Shown: positions 12,296-12,640 of the stretch, in pieces | Layout of the letters: each line of letters starts with the position of its first letter | Position numbering within the stretch: the stretch's first letter is position 1 | From: CAZKUN01 sp964555935 | GTDB lineage: Bacteria; Armatimonadota; Zipacnadia; Zipacnadales; VGFC01 | Length of the DNA: 12,640 nt | Assembly (NCBI GenBank): GCA_964555935.1 | Contig: CAZKUN010000259.1 | Location: 1 to 12,640 of the forward strand | Reading direction: 5' to 3' | Made by a program: the position numbers and the translations under genes | Notes under the pieces: model-generated | Databases searched by the model: none | The model's input: only the letters and a program-made list of their open reading frames with translations | Told to the model about the DNA's origin: nothing

Positions 12296-12640
12296 TTACT
12301 CGAGTACTTCGCCAATCACCCGTATTGCCGTCACTCGAAGCGCCACGCCCTCAAACAGCGCCGGGTCATACCGTCCTGCCTTCTCCGCGGATGCGATCGG
12401 CACGCTCCGGTCCGGCGCGTCCGCAAGCAGCTCGATGATGACCTCGTGTTCTGTGTCCTCGAGGTTGCCCGCCACGCTGATCCCTGCCTGCCGCTGGTAG
12501 TAGCTCCATGGGTCGACCTGCTGCCGAATCCCGATCACCTTGCCGTCGATCGTCACCTCCACGCGCCCCGTGTCCGGACCCATGAGGTCGTAGATGCTGC
12601 AGCTCGTGCCTCTGAACTTGAACCGCAGCGTCGCTCCGGG
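12296..12640 (-). CDS. C-terminal part of a probable SGNH/GDSL carbohydrate esterase (partial)
   Basis: The reading frame is open from the right edge of the window to TAA at 12298-12296 and gives at least 114 residues; the 5' part lies outside. The ATG at 12583 is internal, because the upstream codons continue the same domain (LRFKFRGTSCSIYDLMGPD). The pattern 'RFKFxGTxxxIYDLxGPDTGxVEVTIDGK', then YYQRQ, then EHEVIIEL and a final VTAIRVIGEVLE, matches the beta-sandwich accessory domain that accompanies SGNH/GDSL hydrolases active on acetylated sugars. The catalytic Ser, Asp and His are not in this window, so the enzyme call is inferred from the accessory domain only. It is upstream of the M14-type gene by 28 bases and would be co-transcribed with it. 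Confidence 0.6.
   Translation of the reverse strand, partial: PGATLRFKFRGTSCSIYDLMGPDTGRVEVTIDGKVIGIRQQVDPWSYYQRQAGISVAGNLEDTEHEVIIELLADAPDRSVPIASAEKAGRYDPALFEGVALRVTAIRVIGEVLE

Noticed and set aside
12268..12315. Longer start of the M14-type gene at 12315
   Set aside because: It would overlap the upstream gene by 20 bases, put hydrophilic residues before the signal-like segment, and bypass the perfect AGGAGG at 12276-12281.
12296..12583. A complete 95-residue gene starting at ATG 12583
   Set aside because: Upstream codons to the window edge are open and continue the same beta-sandwich pattern, so this ATG is internal to a truncated larger gene.

Overview
The window is GC-rich bacterial chromosome (judged by eye, not calculated) with strong Shine-Dalgarno sequences (AGGAGG, GGAGG, AGGAG) and no RNA gene or CRISPR array that I can see. 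The very large exported PQQ-propeller protein with malectin-like and DNRLRE modules, next to GH29- and GH50-type glycoside hydrolases, a probable SGNH esterase and an M14-type peptidase, suggests a glycan-degrading environmental lineage. Planctomycetota or a related PVC, Armatimonadota or Hydrogenedentota-like group fits best, but this rests on gene content and no marker gene is present.

Layout from left to right. Positions 1-355 hold no convincing gene; the last ~100 bases are unusually AT-rich and carry small repeats before a two-gene toxin-antitoxin operon (Phd/YefM-type antitoxin 356-610, RelE/ParE-type toxin 617-943, plus strand). Converging on it is a D-2-hydroxyacid dehydrogenase (1017-2027, minus, GTG start). 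A compact ~100-bp region separates it from a divergent plus-strand gene set: an exported calcineurin-type metallophosphoesterase (2132-3265), a 1552-residue exported multidomain protein (3330-7988), and a cytoplasmic GH29-type alpha-L-fucosidase-like enzyme (8059-9081). Facing these on the minus strand is a tight three-gene operon that enters from the right edge: the C-terminus of a probable SGNH/GDSL esterase (12296-12640, 5' part outside the window), an M14-type metallopeptidase (11152-12267) and a GH50 (beta-agarase family) glycoside hydrolase (9110-11131).

How the genes may work together (inference): the minus-strand operon looks like an extracytoplasmic unit that removes esters, cleaves a second bond type through the M14-like enzyme, and depolymerises a galactan-type polysaccharide through GH50. 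The GH29 enzyme lacks a signal peptide and could process fucosylated or related products in the cytoplasm. The giant protein has two PQQ-type propellers with a methyltransferase-like domain between them, followed by carbohydrate-binding-like modules, and may act as a surface or periplasmic scaffold.

The most notable points are: (i) the methyltransferase fold inside an apparently exported protein, with an altered SAM-binding motif; (ii) the dehydrogenase/phosphoesterase intergenic region, where predicted promoters on opposite strands overlap at one shared palindromic -10 region with further TTGAC/GTCAA inverted repeats; and (iii) two strong palindromes bracketing the GH29 gene, one of which (36 bp, near-perfect) contains the gene's stop codon.
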